From a bacterium (GTDB lineage Bacteria > Pseudomonadota > Gammaproteobacteria > Burkholderiales > Burkholderiaceae_C), in NCBI GenBank assembly GCA_030824555.1, contig JAVBXK010000027.1:61994-125993 (forward strand): 64,000 nucleotides of DNA. The letters run 5' to 3'. The notes under the pieces are model-generated. The model had not been told where the DNA came from, made no database searches, and saw nothing but the letters and a program-made list of their open reading frames with translations. The number at the start of each line of letters is the position of its first letter. Positions within the stretch are counted from its first letter, which is position 1. Of this stretch, positions 9,761 through 21,100 are shown piece by piece. The position numbers and the translations under genes are program-made.

Positions 9761-10852
9761 CTATGCCATCAAAGACTCCAGCTCAGCCAGCAACTCCGCC
9801 CCACGTGCCACCTGCAGCGCGTGCACCACGTCGCCCAAATCGCCCTCCATCACCTGCAACAGCTTGTAGAGCGTCAGGTTGATGCGGTGGTCGGTCAGGC
9901 GGCCTTGCGGGAAGTTGTAGGTGCGGATGCGGTCGCTGCGGTCGCCGCTGCCGATCAGGCCTTTGCGCAGGGCGGCGTCTTTGGCCGCGCGCTCGCTACG
10001 GTCTTTTTCCTGCAGGCGGGCTTGCAGCACCTGCAGCGCCTTGGCCTTGTTGCTGTGCTGGCTGCGGCCGTCCTGGCATTCGGCGGTGATGCCGGTGGGC
10101 AGGTGCGTCACGCGCACGGCTGAATCGGTTTTGTTGATGTGCTGGCCACCCGCACCGCTGGCACGGAAGGTGTCTATGCGCAACTCAGCCGGGTTGAGCT
10201 GGATGGCCTGCGCCTCGTCGGGCTCGGGCATCACGGCCACGGTGCACGCGCTGGTGTGGATGCGCCCTTGCGTTTCGGTCACGGGCACACGTTGCACACG
10301 GTGGCCGCCCGATTCGAACCGCAGCTTGCCGTAGGCGCCGTGTCCCACGATGCGGAACACCACCTCCTTGTAGCCCCCCAGCTCGGCTGGCGACTCGCTG
10401 ATCAGCTCCACCCGCATGCCGACGGTATCTGCATAGCGCGTGTACATGCGGGCCAGGTCGCCCGCGAACAGCGCGGACTCGTCGCCACCCGTGCCCGCTC
10501 GGATTTCCAGGAACGCCGGGCGATCGTCGTCAGGGTCTTTGGGCAGCAACAACAACTGGAGCTGCTGGTCCAGCTCGGCCATGTCGGCTTGCGCTGCGGT
10601 GACTTCGTCTGCACCCATGGCAGCCATCTCGGGGTCGGGGTCGGCGGCCAGGCGGTTGGCTTCGGCCAGGTCGGCTTCGCGCTGCAAAAAACGGCTGTAG
10701 GCATCTGCAATGCCTTGTGCGTCGGCATGCTCGCGGGTGAGGCGACGAAAGCGGTCCATGTCTTCCACCACGTCGATGGCGCTCAGCAGCGCATCCAGCT
10801 CATGCAGGCGAAGGCGGTGGCGTTCAAGGGTCTGGCGGATGAAGGGTTTCAT
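9761..10852 (-). CDS. prfA: Peptide chain release factor 1
   Basis: RF1 reads UAA and UAG and triggers peptide release in the ribosomal A site. At 363 residues it is full length. The codon-recognition tripeptide PVT appears in QRVPVTETQ, as expected for RF1 rather than RF2. The catalytic GGQ is in [16 protein letters not shown] at about residues 230-245. It follows hemA on the same strand after a 214-base gap. A decayed second copy of its 3' end lies about 90 bases downstream. Confidence 0.97.
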   Translation of the reverse strand: MKPFIRQTLERHRLRLHELDALLSAIDVVEDMDRFRRLTREHADAQGIADAYSRFLQREADLAEANRLAADPDPEMAAMGADEVTAAQADMAELDQQLQLLLLPKDPDDDRPAFLEIRAGTGGDESALFAGDLARMYTRYADTVGMRVELISESPAELGGYKEVVFRIVGHGAYGKLRFESGGHRVQRVPVTETQGRIHTSACTVAVMPEPDEAQAIQLNPAELRIDTFRASGAGGQHINKTDSAVRVTHLPTGITAECQDGRSQHSNKAKALQVLQARLQEKDRSERAAKDAALRKGLIGSGDRSDRIRTYNFPQGRLTDHRINLTLYKLLQVMEGDLGDVVHALQVARGAELLAELESLMA

Positions 10853-11066
10853 GGCAAAGCGGAGCAGGTTGTGGGCGGGTCAAGGTCTGTCGGCAGGGGC
10901 GCGAGGAGGTCGTTGCATCGTTCGGTGCGGTGTGGCGTCGCAATGCACGCGGGCGGTGTGAATGGCGAGCGATGGCAATGGGCGCTCTCTTGGTCGGCGT
11001 CTGGTGCCGAGTAGCAGTGGGCAATCGTGCACCACTGCGCGAGTGGTGCTGTTCGCGCAGGCGCCG

Positions 11067-12347
11067 CTAACGGCGTGGGTCCGAGCGCAGGAACAGGCGT
11101 GAGACGGTGTGTGCCGTGGCCGCACGGGTGTCGGCATCGCCCGCATGCAGTTCGGCCAGCGTGCCGTGCATCATTTTCTGGGTGAGACCACGTGCCAGGG
11201 CTTCCAGCACGGTGTCCACCGATTCGCCTTTGGCCAGCAGTTTGCGTGCGCGGGCCAGTTCGGCCTCGCGCCACGCTTCAGTCTGTGAATTCAGCTGCTG
11301 GATCAGCGGCACCACGCCGCCACGGGCGGGGTCGCGCTGGTCCATCCAGTGCATGAAGCTTTTCACACCGGCGTCGATGATGGCTTCGGCCTGTGCCACG
11401 GCGGCTTGCCGGTTCTCCATGCCCGTTTGCACCACGGAGGCCAAGTCATCCACGGTGTACAGGTAGATGTCGTCAAGCGCCTTGACTTCAGGCTCGATGT
11501 CGCGCGGCACGGCCAGGTCCACCATGAACATGGGGCGGTGGCGGCGCTTTTTCAGAGCACGTTCCACGGCACCCAGCCCGATGATGGGCAGCGTGCTGGC
11601 CGTGCAGCTGACCACGGCATCGAACTCGTGCAGGCGGTCCGGGATGTCAGCCAGGCGCAGTACCTCGGCACCGAAACGGCCCGCCAGCGCCTCGCCACGC
11701 TCCAGCGTGCGGTTGGCAATGGCCATGCCCTTGGGGTTTTTGGCGGCAAAGTGAGTGGCGGCCAGTTCGATCATCTCGCCCGCGCCGACGAACAGCACGC
11801 GGATGTCTTTCAGGTCTTCAAACAGCTGCCCCGCCAGTCGCACGGCGGCAGCGGTCATGCTGATGGAGTGCGCGCCGATTTCGGTGGACGTGCGCACCTG
11901 TTTGGCCACCGCGAACGAGCGCTGGAACAACTGGTGCAAGGTGGTGCCCAGCGCGCCCGCGTCTTCGGCGGCACGCACCGCGTCTTTCAGCTGCCCCAGG
12001 ATTTGGGCTTCGCCCAGCACCATGCTGTCCAGGCCACTGGCCACGCGAAAGGCGTGGCGGGCGACGGCGTCGCCGCGCAAGGTGTAACTGTGCTCACGCA
12101 GCACTTGGGGGCTGACACCGCCGGTCTGCGCCAGCCAAGTCAGGGTGTGTTCCAGCGCGTTGTCGTCGCTGGCACCGTAAATTTCGGTGCGGTTGCAGGT
12201 GGACAGCAGGGTGGCTTCGGGCTGGCGGGCCACGGTCTGGCGCAGACCGTTCAGCACCTCGGGCACCCGGTCGATGGCGAACGCAAACCGCCCGCGCAAG
12301 TCGAGCGGAGCGGTGTGGTGATTGATGCCGAGGGCCCAGACTGCCAT
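11067..12347 (-). CDS. hemA: Glutamyl-tRNA reductase
   Basis: It reduces glutamyl-tRNA to glutamate-1-semialdehyde, the first committed step of tetrapyrrole synthesis by the C5 pathway. The catalytic cysteine is in LSTCNRTEIYGA near residue 50. The NADPH-binding domain follows (FVGAGEMIELAA near residue 190), then the C-terminal dimerisation helix. I chose the ATG at 12347, giving 426 residues starting MAVWALGINHHTAPL, which matches the family. It heads the hemA-prfA-(prmC-grxD) series. A good promoter lies 25-53 bases upstream, overlapping the divergent small gene. Confidence 0.96.
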   Translation of the reverse strand: MAVWALGINHHTAPLDLRGRFAFAIDRVPEVLNGLRQTVARQPEATLLSTCNRTEIYGASDDNALEHTLTWLAQTGGVSPQVLREHSYTLRGDAVARHAFRVASGLDSMVLGEAQILGQLKDAVRAAEDAGALGTTLHQLFQRSFAVAKQVRTSTEIGAHSISMTAAAVRLAGQLFEDLKDIRVLFVGAGEMIELAATHFAAKNPKGMAIANRTLERGEALAGRFGAEVLRLADIPDRLHEFDAVVSCTASTLPIIGLGAVERALKKRRHRPMFMVDLAVPRDIEPEVKALDDIYLYTVDDLASVVQTGMENRQAAVAQAEAIIDAGVKSFMHWMDQRDPARGGVVPLIQQLNSQTEAWREAELARARKLLAKGESVDTVLEALARGLTQKMMHGTLAELHAGDADTRAATAHTVSRLFLRSDPRR

Positions 12348-12371
12348 GTGGTGTTGTGTGTAAGGGGGCCG

Positions 12372-12400
12372 ATTATAAAATTCGCAGCCATGTCTGTCTG
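12372..12400 (-). promoter_or_regulatory. Sigma-70 type promoter for hemA
   Basis: On the minus strand a perfect -10 box TATAAT (12377-12372) lies 17 bases from a 4/6 -35 box CAGACA (12400-12395). The predicted start site is near 12365, giving a leader of under 20 bases before the hemA ATG. Confidence 0.6.
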
Positions 12401-12656
12401 GCTTGCCGCAACCCATCTGCTCAACTTTGTTGCCCCTGCATGGGGTGTGGCCGTGATGTTGACCTTGGCTGAGCCAGTTTTCAAACGAAAAAGACTGTCT
12501 GCGCTCAGCTTGTTTCAGGCATTCGCTATGTATTTTATGGCAGGTGTGGCGGTGCTCATGTTGGGGCTGGCCGTGCTGGAGCGCGACGGCAAAATGCTGA
12601 CCTACGCCGCCATGGTGATCACGCTGGGCAGCTTGGCGGCGTGGCGCACACGTTGA
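12390..12656 (+). CDS. Small conserved membrane protein
   Basis: This frame encodes 88 residues starting MSVWLAATHLLNF and is divergent from hemA with a 42-base gap. Three hydrophobic stretches (about residues 5-28, 37-62 and 70-85) predict three transmembrane helices. I do not recognise a named family, though small membrane proteins divergent from hemA are common in Burkholderiales. The same frame is open far upstream, antisense to hemA, but only this 3' part has a plausible protein composition and start. No good ribosome binding site precedes the ATG. Confidence 0.65.
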   Translation: MSVWLAATHLLNFVAPAWGVAVMLTLAEPVFKRKRLSALSLFQAFAMYFMAGVAVLMLGLAVLERDGKMLTYAAMVITLGSLAAWRTR

Positions 12657-12668
12657 TGGTGCGGAGCC

Positions 12669-13571
12669 TCAACCAGCTGCTGGGCTGAACAGGTCCACCC
12701 TGTCGGTGATGATGCCGTCGGTGCCGAGTGCAATCAGCCGCTGGGCTGCCCACTCGTCGTTCACGGTGTAGCTGATGCATCGCATGCCTGCGGCATGCAC
12801 CTGTGCCACGGTGTGGGCATCCCACAAGGCGTGGTTGCACACCACGGCCACGCAGCCCAAGCGGCGCGCGGTGTCTAGCCACCCGACCCAAAGCGTGTCG
12901 AGCAGCAAGCCGCGTGGCAGGGCCGGGGCGGCTGCTTGCGCTGCGGCCAGGCTGTCGGGCTGAAATGATGTCAGCAGGGGTGGTGCAGGTGGCGATTTGG
13001 CGGGCGCTGACGGGGAGTCCCCACTATTGCCATCCGTATCCGTATCCGTATCCGTATCCGTATCCGTATCCGTATCCGTATCCGTATCCGTATCCGTATC
13101 CGTATCCGTATCCGTCCCAGCCCCTGCTCCAGCATGGTTACCCGCCCAGAGTGCCTGTGCGGCCAGTGCCACCACGCGCCCGGTTTCGGTTTCCTGGCCG
13201 GGCGTGGGCTTGATTTCAATATTCAGTGCAAGCCCGTTGGCTTGGCAATATTGAGCCACGGCGTGCAGCGTGGGCAGGGGCTCACCCGCGTAAGCGCGTG
13301 AATGCCAACTGCCAGCGTCAAGCTGGCTCAGCTCGGCCCAAAGCTGCTCACCAGCCGTGCCAGCCCCTGATGTGGTGCGCGCCAGCGTGGTGTCGTGCAG
13401 CAAAAACGGCACGCCATCGGCGCTGAGCTTCACGTCGCACTCGAACATGCGGTAACCGTGTGCCGCACCCAGCCGGAAGGCTGCCAGCGTGTTTTCAGGG
13501 GCCAGCTTGCCCGCGCCACGGTGGGCAATCCAGCGTGGATAGGGCCATGTGGCCAGGTTGATGTCGATCAT
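12669..13571 (-). CDS. ugpQ: Glycerophosphodiester phosphodiesterase with Thr-Asp repeat insert
   Basis: It hydrolyses glycerophosphodiesters to glycerol-3-phosphate and an alcohol. The GDPD signature is clear: AHRGAGKLAPENTLAAF at the N-terminus with catalytic His and Glu, then a HDTTLARTT segment near residue 60. Similarity to E. coli UgpQ runs through both halves, but at 300 residues it is about 50 longer. The extra length is a low-complexity insert at about residues 145-195, containing 14 Thr-Asp pairs encoded by a hexanucleotide microsatellite and then a Pro/Ala/Ser-rich stretch. The insert falls in a loop of the TIM barrel, so activity is probably kept. It is the last gene of ugpBAECQ. 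Confidence 0.93.
   Translation of the reverse strand: MIDINLATWPYPRWIAHRGAGKLAPENTLAAFRLGAAHGYRMFECDVKLSADGVPFLLHDTTLARTTSGAGTAGEQLWAELSQLDAGSWHSRAYAGEPLPTLHAVAQYCQANGLALNIEIKPTPGQETETGRVVALAAQALWAGNHAGAGAGTDTDTDTDTDTDTDTDTDTDTDTDTDTDGNSGDSPSAPAKSPPAPPLLTSFQPDSLAAAQAAAPALPRGLLLDTLWVGWLDTARRLGCVAVVCNHALWDAHTVAQVHAAGMRCISYTVNDEWAAQRLIALGTDGIITDRVDLFSPAAG
13032..13115. repeat. Hexanucleotide microsatellite, 14 units, inside ugpQ
   Basis: Fourteen uninterrupted units of atccgt (84 bases) on the plus strand encode alternating Thr-Asp on the minus strand. Because the unit is 6 bases, gain or loss of units never shifts the ugpQ frame. Confidence 0.97.
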
Positions 13572-13628
13572 GGTAACGGGTGAGCGTGAGCTTGGGTCTG
13601 GACAGGGGCAACCATCCGCAGAGGGTGG

Positions 13629-14654
<1,026 letters not shown>

Positions 14655-14710
14655 AAATGAAATAGCTGTGAATGCTTGTCAAATAAGCGCTAGAGGCACT
14701 TTTTATTGAT
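14655..14710 (+). repeat. Dispersed ~50-base repeat, copy 3 (5' of ugpC)
   Basis: This is one of the best-preserved copies: aatagctg, then gcttgtc, then aagcgctagaggca and a T run. It abuts the ugpC start codon and is antiparallel to that gene. Confidence 0.75.
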
Positions 14711-14756
14711 AAATTGAGTGGTCAATGCGCTGTGGCGGATGCGGGTCCGCCAGTCG

Positions 14757-14822
14757 TTCGCCGGGCTGCCACCAGAACGACTGCACCCCCCAGTGGAGCT
14801 GACGCAATCAGGGTCGGGGGGG
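14757..14822 (-). repeat. GC-rich dispersed repeat, copy 1 (3' end of ugpE)
   Basis: Read on the minus strand it matches the two tandem copies at the end of gpsA: a C run, gaccctg, then ggggtgcagtcgttct and cccggcgaac. It begins within two bases of the ugpE stop codon. Confidence 0.7.
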
Positions 14823-14823
14823 C

Positions 14824-15678
14824 TCACTTTTCGGTGTCCACCAAGCCTTTCACGAACCACTTCTGCATCAACATCACTACCAGCGCCGGGGGCAGCATGG
14901 CCAGCATGGCCGTGGCCATGACAATGTTCCACTCGGTGTAAGCCTCGCCTGCGATCAGGCGTTTGATGCCCAGCACCACCGGGTACATGTTTTCATTGGT
15001 GGTGACCAGCAGTGGCCAGAGGTACTGATTCCAGCCGTAAATGAACTGGATGACGAACAGCGCCGCCATGCTGGTGCGGCTCAGCGGCAGCAGCACATCC
15101 CAGAAAAAACGCATGGGCCCCGCACCGTCCATGCGGGCGGCTTCCACCAGTTCGTCAGGCACGGTCAAAAAGAATTGCCTGAACAAAAACGTGGCCGTGG
15201 CCGATGCGATCAGCGGCACCGTCAGCCCGGCATAGGTGTTGAGCATGCCCAGTTGCGACACCACCGCGTAAGTGGGACCGATGCGTACCTCGACCGGCAG
15301 CATCAGCGTCACGAAAATCATCCAGAACACCACGTTGCGAAACGGGAACCTGAAGTACACGATGGCAAACGCTGACAGCAGCGAGATGGCAATTTTGCCG
15401 ATGGCAATGATCAACGCGCTGATCAGGCTGACCAGCAGCATGGGTGCTGCCGCAGGGAACTTGCTGCCCATGCTGGTTTCGCCACCGAACAGCGCCAGCC
15501 GGTAGGTTTCCAGAAACTGGTTGCCCGGCAGCAGCGACAACGGCCGACTGGAGGCGATGTCCTGCGCACTTTGGGTGGAGGCCACCAGCGTCAGGTAAAC
15601 CGGGAAAGCCACGATCAGCACCCCGATGAGCAACGTGGCATGGGCAATGAAATCCAGCACTGGGCGGCGCTCGATCAC
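14824..15678 (-). CDS. ugpE: sn-glycerol-3-phosphate ABC transporter permease
   Basis: This inner-membrane permease pairs with UgpA; it has 284 residues and about six transmembrane segments. The EAA loop that contacts UgpC is visible as EAARMDGAGPMRFFWDVLLP near residues 185-204. I chose the GTG at 15678 because it gives an N-terminus (VIERRPVLDF) aligned with E. coli UgpE and because GGGAGG sits six bases upstream. The frame extends further to an ATG at 15717 without such support. It follows ugpA in the operon. Confidence 0.93.
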   Translation of the reverse strand: MIERRPVLDFIAHATLLIGVLIVAFPVYLTLVASTQSAQDIASSRPLSLLPGNQFLETYRLALFGGETSMGSKFPAAAPMLLVSLISALIIAIGKIAISLLSAFAIVYFRFPFRNVVFWMIFVTLMLPVEVRIGPTYAVVSQLGMLNTYAGLTVPLIASATATFLFRQFFLTVPDELVEAARMDGAGPMRFFWDVLLPLSRTSMAALFVIQFIYGWNQYLWPLLVTTNENMYPVVLGIKRLIAGEAYTEWNIVMATAMLAMLPPALVVMLMQKWFVKGLVDTEK

Positions 15679-15740
15679 AGTGGGCCTCCCATGTGCCGGT
15701 GGGCCGCGTGGCTGCAAACGGTGTCAGGGGTTGGCATGTG

Positions 15741-16622
15741 TCAGTACTGCACTTTCTTTTCAACGAAGCGGAACTGCACCACCGTGAGCGTGACGACGAT
15801 GACCATCAGGATGACCGATTGCGCGGCCGAGCCGCCCATGTCCAGCGCCTTGAACCCGTCGTAATACACCTTGTAGACCAGGATGGCCGTGTCTTTGCCG
15901 GGGCCGCCTTGGGTGGACGCGTCGACGATGGCAAAGGTGTCGAAAAACGCATACACCACGTTGATGACCAGCAAAAAGAACGTGGTGGGCGACAGCAGCG
16001 GGAAGATGATGGTGCGAAACCGGTGCCAAGGCGAGGCGCCGTCGATGGCCGCTGCCTCGATCAGCGATTTCGGGATGCTTTGCAACCCAGCCAGGAAAAA
16101 CAGGAAGTTGTAGGAAATTTGCTTCCACACGGCGGCCAACACGATCAGCGCCATGGCATGGTCGCCGTTGAGCATGTGGTTCCATTCCAAACCAACGGTT
16201 TGCAGCGCATACGCCACCACGCCCATGGGCGATGCGAACATGAACACCCACAGCACCCCGGCCACGGCAGGGGCCACGGCGTACGGCCAGATCAGCAGGG
16301 TTTTGTACAGGCCCGCACCGGTCAGCACCCGGTCTGCCATGACGGCCAGCAGCAAAGCCACGCTCAGCCCACACACTGCCACCAGTAACGAGAACACAGC
16401 GGTGGTTTTGAACGACGCCAGGTAGGTGTCGTCAGCCCACAGGCGCTCGAAGTTTTCAAGGCCTACAAATTCGGTGGTGGTGCCGAACGCGTCTTGCTGC
16501 AGCACGCTCTGGTACAGCGCCTGGCCGGCAGGCCAGAAGAAAAACACCAGCACCACCGCCATTTGCGGGGCCACCAGCACCCAAGGCAACCACCACGACT
16601 TGAACCGAACGCGTTTTTCCAT
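15741..16622 (-). CDS. ugpA: sn-glycerol-3-phosphate ABC transporter permease
   Basis: This is the first permease subunit of the Ugp importer, with 293 residues and six predicted transmembrane helices. The N-terminus is basic ([11 protein letters not shown]) before the first helix. The EAA loop appears as [20 protein letters not shown] near residues 190-209. It starts six bases after the ugpB stop codon and is followed by ugpE after 62 bases. Confidence 0.95.
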   Translation of the reverse strand: MEKRVRFKSWWLPWVLVAPQMAVVLVFFFWPAGQALYQSVLQQDAFGTTTEFVGLENFERLWADDTYLASFKTTAVFSLLVAVCGLSVALLLAVMADRVLTGAGLYKTLLIWPYAVAPAVAGVLWVFMFASPMGVVAYALQTVGLEWNHMLNGDHAMALIVLAAVWKQISYNFLFFLAGLQSIPKSLIEAAAIDGASPWHRFRTIIFPLLSPTTFFLLVINVVYAFFDTFAIVDASTQGGPGKDTAILVYKVYYDGFKALDMGGSAAQSVILMVIVVTLTVVQFRFVEKKVQY

Positions 16623-16628
16623 CGAGGT

Positions 16629-17945
16629 TCAGGACTTGTTGGCCTTTTCGAACCGCTCCAGCTGCTCGTTGCCGCGTTTGATGGCCGTGTCCAGCGCATC
16701 CTTGGGGGCCTTTTTGCCGCTCCACACGCCTTCCAGCTCCTCGTCGATGATGGTGCGGATCTGCACAAAATTGCCCAGGCGCACGCCGCGCGACTTGTCG
16801 GTGGTTTTGCGGATCATCTGCGTCACCGACACATCGGTGCCGGGGTTCTTGGCGTAGAAGCCCGATTTGTCGGTCAACTCGAACGAGGCCTTGGTGACCG
16901 GCAGGTAGCCGGTGCGCTGGTGGCTCTTGGCCGCCACATCGGGTTGCGACAGGTAGGCAAAGAACTGGCCCACGCCTTTGTAGTCGGGGTCTTTTTTGCC
17001 CGACATGACCCACAGGCTGGCACCGCCGATGACGGTGTTTTGCGGTGCGCCGGGCACGTCGGGGTAATAGGGCAGGGTGCCGATGCCGTAGCCGAACTTG
17101 CCGTTGCGCGTCACGTTGCCGTACAGCGCTGACGAGCCGGTCATCATGGCGCACTCGCCCGACACGAAGGTGGCGTCGGCCGCGTTGCCACGGCCTTTGT
17201 ACACAAACAGGCCCTGCTTGGCCATGTTGCCCAGGTTCTCGATGTGGCGCACGTGCAGGGGGGTGTTGAAGCTCAGGCGGGCATCCATGCCGCGCATGCC
17301 GTTGCCTTTGGTGGCGAACTCGGTGTTGTGCCAGGCGCTGAAGCTTTCCAGCTGGGTCCAGCTGATCCAGCTGGTGGTGTAGGGGCATCTGTGGCCACTG
17401 GCCTTGAGTTTGGCGGCGGCCAGGGCCACTTCAGGCCAGGTGGTGGGGGGCTTGGCCGGGTCGAGGCCTGCAGCCTTGAAGGCATCTTTGTTGTAGTGGA
17501 ACACCGGGGTCGAGCTGTTGAACGGGAAGCTCAGCATCTGCCCGTTGGGCGCTGTGTAGTAGCCCGCCACAGCGGGTACGTAGGCTGCGTTGTCGAACGC
17601 GACACCCGCTTTTTTCATCACCTCGCCCACGGGGACGATGGCACCCTTGCTGGCCATCATGGTGGCGGTGCCCACTTCGAACACCTGCAGGATGTGGGGC
17701 GCGTTGCCCGCACGGAAGGCGGCGATGGCGGCGGTCATGGACTCGTCGTAACTGCCCTTGAAGGTGGGCACTATTTTGTAGTCCTTCTGGCTGGCGTTGA
17801 AGTCTTTGGCCAGGTCGTTCACCCACTCGCCCAGTGCGCCGCCCATCGAATGCCACCACTGGATTTCGGTTTGTGCCCAGACGGGGGTGGCAACGACGCT
17901 GCCCAGCGCCAAGGCGGCCGCAAGTGCCGTGTGTTTGATTTGCAT
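16629..17945 (-). CDS. ugpB: sn-glycerol-3-phosphate periplasmic binding protein
   Basis: This periplasmic receptor delivers glycerol-3-phosphate and glycerophosphodiesters to UgpAE. It has 438 residues, the normal length. The ATG at 17945 gives a typical signal peptide ([12 protein letters not shown], cleavage likely after VWA) and has GGAG at good spacing. The mature start [11 protein letters not shown] and the later [17 protein letters not shown] segment are family-typical. The frame stays open for 36 codons upstream, but those encode nothing signal-like. It is the first gene of ugpBAECQ, and a possible Pho box lies about 90 bases upstream. Confidence 0.95.
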   Translation of the reverse strand: MQIKHTALAAALALGSVVATPVWAQTEIQWWHSMGGALGEWVNDLAKDFNASQKDYKIVPTFKGSYDESMTAAIAAFRAGNAPHILQVFEVGTATMMASKGAIVPVGEVMKKAGVAFDNAAYVPAVAGYYTAPNGQMLSFPFNSSTPVFHYNKDAFKAAGLDPAKPPTTWPEVALAAAKLKASGHRCPYTTSWISWTQLESFSAWHNTEFATKGNGMRGMDARLSFNTPLHVRHIENLGNMAKQGLFVYKGRGNAADATFVSGECAMMTGSSALYGNVTRNGKFGYGIGTLPYYPDVPGAPQNTVIGGASLWVMSGKKDPDYKGVGQFFAYLSQPDVAAKSHQRTGYLPVTKASFELTDKSGFYAKNPGTDVSVTQMIRKTTDKSRGVRLGNFVQIRTIIDEELEGVWSGKKAPKDALDTAIKRGNEQLERFEKANKS

Positions 17946-18029
17946 GTGTGTGCTCCGCAAAGAGTGAGGGTTGCTGTGCCTGCAGGGTCCAGCACACCGT
18001 GGTGGGTGGCCCTTGCTGTGCATCAGCCT

Positions 18030-18047
18030 ATGCATCATTTGTGACAA
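18030..18047 (-). promoter_or_regulatory. Possible Pho box upstream of ugpB
   Basis: On the minus strand, TTGTCAC-AAAT-GATGCAT resembles the PhoB consensus (CTGTCAT, 4 A/T-rich bases, CTGTCAT). The first half and the spacer match well and the second half poorly. An inverted repeat agccatt/aatggct (18048-18074) adjoins it. In E. coli the ugp operon is PhoB-controlled; transfer of that to this site is inference. Confidence 0.3.
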
Positions 18048-18190
18048 AGCCATTTCAAGTCGCTTTCAATGGCTTGGCATCAGGGGTTTCCATGAGGGCC
18101 GTGTGTGTATGTTGCACTGCGGTAACATCACCTCCCCCCGGAAAACCCCTAGCTCGACACCCGCTCGCCAGCCGGGACAGGTCCCACCAC

Positions 18191-21100
18191 ATGAATGCGC
18201 CCACGCCCCTCCTGCACCTGTTGAATGCGTCTGCCGACGCCCCTCGTCTCAGGGAAATTCCATACAACTACACGTCGTTTTCCGACCGTGAAATCGTCAT
18301 TCGCCTGCTCGGTGCGCCCGCCTGGGAGGTGTTGAACCAGCTCCGCCAGGAGCGCCGCACCGGCCGTTCTGCCCGCATGCTGTACGAAGTGCTGGGCGAC
18401 ATGTGGGTGGTGCAACGCAACCCCTACCTGCAAGACGACCTGCTCGACACGCCCAAGCGCCGCCAGCAGCTGGTTGACGCCCTGCACCACCGCCTGGCCG
18501 AGGTGCAGCGGCGCCGCACCCCCGGTGACGACGCCACCCGCGACACCCTGGTGGCCCAGTTGCTGGGCGCAGCGAGCGCCGCAGTCGAGCGGTTTGCCGT
18601 TCAGTTTGATGACATGGGCAAGCTGCGCCAGAAAGTCGTGAGGACGCTGGGCAAATACACACTCAAAGACAACATCAAGTTTGACGGCCTGAGCCGCGTC
18701 AGCCACGTGACCGACGCGACCGACTGGCGTGTCGAATACCCGTTTGTGGTGCTCACCCCTGACACCGAGGCCGAAATGGCCGGGCTGGTCAAGGGTTGCA
18801 TCGAGCTGGGGCTGACCATCATTCCCCGTGGGGGCGGCACGGGTTACACCGGCGGTGCCATCCCGCTGACGTGGCAGAGCGCGGTCATCAATACCGAAAA
18901 GCTGGAGGCCATGACCGAGGTCGAGCACATCAACCTGCCCGGCATCGCCCACCCGGTGCCCACCATCTGGACCGAAGCCGGTGTGGTGACCCAGCGCGTG
19001 GCCGATGCGGCCGAGCGCGCAGGCTTCGTGTTTGCCGTGGACCCTACCAGCGCCGAAGCCTCGTGCGTGGGGGGCAACGTGGCCATGAACGCAGGCGGCA
19101 AAAAAGCCGTGCTGTGGGGCACGGCGCTGGACAACCTGGCCAGCTGGCGCATGGTCACGCCCGATGCCCAGTGGCTGGAAGTGACCCGCCTGGACCACAA
19201 CCTGGGCAAGATCCACGATGCCGCCATGGCCAGCTTCGAGCTGAAGTACTTCGACGCCGCAGGCAAAGGCGGCAAGGTCGACTGGACGCGCCCCGTGCGC
19301 ACCGAGCGGCTGGACATCGCCGGCCCGAGCTTTCGCAAGGAAGGCCTGGGCAAGGACGTGACCGACAAGTTCCTGAGCGGCTTGCCCGGCATCCAGAAAG
19401 AGGGCTGCGACGGCCTCATCACCAGCGCACGCTGGGTGGTGCACCGCATGCCCGCGCACACCCGCACCGTGTGCCTGGAGTTTTTTGGCCATGCACGCAA
19501 CGCGGTGCCCAGCATCGTGGAAATCAAGGACTACATGTTCGGGTTGCAAAAGGCTTGCGTGCAGGCTGGGCAAGCACCCGTGCTGCTGGCGGGGCTGGAG
19601 CACCTGGACGACCGCTACCTGAAAGCCGTGGGCTACGCCACCAAAAGCAAACGCGGTGGCATGCCCAAAATGGTGCTGTTCGGCGACATCGCCGGTGACG
19701 ATGCCGATGCCGTGGCCCAGGCCACCAGCGAGGTGGTGCGCATTGCCAACAGCCGCAGCGGCGAAGGCTTTGTGGCCATCAGCGCCGAGGCGCGCAAGAA
19801 GTTCTGGCTGGACCGCAAGCGCACCGCCGCCATCAGCAAGCACACCAACGCGTTCAAGGTGAACGAAGACGTGGTGATCCCGCTGCCGCGCATGGCCGAG
19901 TACACCGATGGCATCGAACGCATCAACATCGAGCTGAGCCTGCGCAACAAGTTGAAGCTGGCCGACGACCTGACGGCGTTTTTTGCCCAAGGCAACCTGC
20001 CGCTGGGCAAAACCGACGACGCGGCCGACGTGGCCTCGACCGATCTGCTGGAAGACCGCGTGCAGCAAGCGCTGTCGCTGCTGGCCGAGGTGCGTGTTCA
20101 ATGGGCTGGCTGGCTGGCCGATGTGGACGCGCTGTTCCCGCAGCTGCAAGACCACACGCTGCGCGCCAGCTGGAAAACGCAAATCCGCACGCCTTTGCAG
20201 TCCATTTTCTCGGGCCTGGCGTTTGTGCCCGTGCTGGACGAATGCAAGGCCATTCACAAACGCGTGCTCAAAGGGCGTGTCTGGGTGGCGCTGCACATGC
20301 ATGCCGGTGACGGCAACGTGCACACCAACATCCCCGTCAACAGCGACGACTACGACATGCTGCAAACCGCCCACGAGGCGGTGGCCCGCATCATGAAGCT
20401 GGCCCGCAGCCTGGACGGCGTGATTTCGGGCGAGCACGGCATCGGCATCACCAAGCTGGAGTTCATGACCGACGAAGAGTTGGCCCCGTTTGCCGACTAC
20501 AAGCGCCGCATCGACCCCGAAGGCCGTTTCAACCGGGGCAAGCTGATCCGCCAGCCAGGCCAATCTGCAATTGAAAAAGTGCAGCTAGAAAGCCTTTTGG
20601 GTAAAGCGGTAGAGGCCAAAAAAGCTGAAAATCTACTTGTCAACCCGGCATTCCCCGATGTGATGCATGCCGACCTGACCAATGCCTACACCCCCAGTTT
20701 CGGGCTGATGGGCTACGAGTCGCTCATCATGCAGCAGAGCGACATCGGTGCCATTGCCGAATCGGTCAAAGACTGCCTGCGCTGCGGCAAGTGCAAACCG
20801 GTGTGTGCCACGCACGTGCCCCGTGCCAACTTGCTGTACAGCCCGCGCAACAAGATCTTGGCCACCTCGCTGCTGATCGAAGCGTTTCTGTACGAAGAGC
20901 AGACGCGTCGCGGCATCAGCATCAAGCACTGGGAAGAGTTTGAAGACGTGGCCGACCACTGCACCGTGTGCCACAAGTGCCTCTCGCCGTGCCCGGTGAA
21001 GATCGACTTCGGCGACGTGTCCATGAACATGCGCAACCTGCTGCGCAAGATGGGGCAGAAAAGCTTCAAGCCCGCGTCGACCCTGGCCATGGCCATGCTC

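Noticed and set aside
13032..13115. Tandem array considered as a CRISPR or a phase-variation tract
   Set aside because: There are no spacers between units, and the 6-base unit cannot shift the frame, so it is neither a CRISPR array nor an on/off switch.
17244..18044. Plus-strand open frames over the ugp operon
   Set aside because: The ugpBAEC genes on the minus strand explain the sequence; the opposite frames have no recognisable content.
18112..18130. Imperfect inverted repeat (tgttgc/gtaaca) before the FAD/Fe-S dehydrogenase gene considered as an operator
   Set aside because: The arms are six bases with a mismatch, and such repeats are expected by chance in 250 bases; no matching regulator gene lies nearby.
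18149..20563. Long open frame of about 800 codons on the minus strand
   Set aside because: It is fully antisense to the well-supported FAD/Fe-S dehydrogenase. Its composition (His/Gln/Val-rich) is what GC-rich codons give on the opposite strand, and no domain is recognisable.
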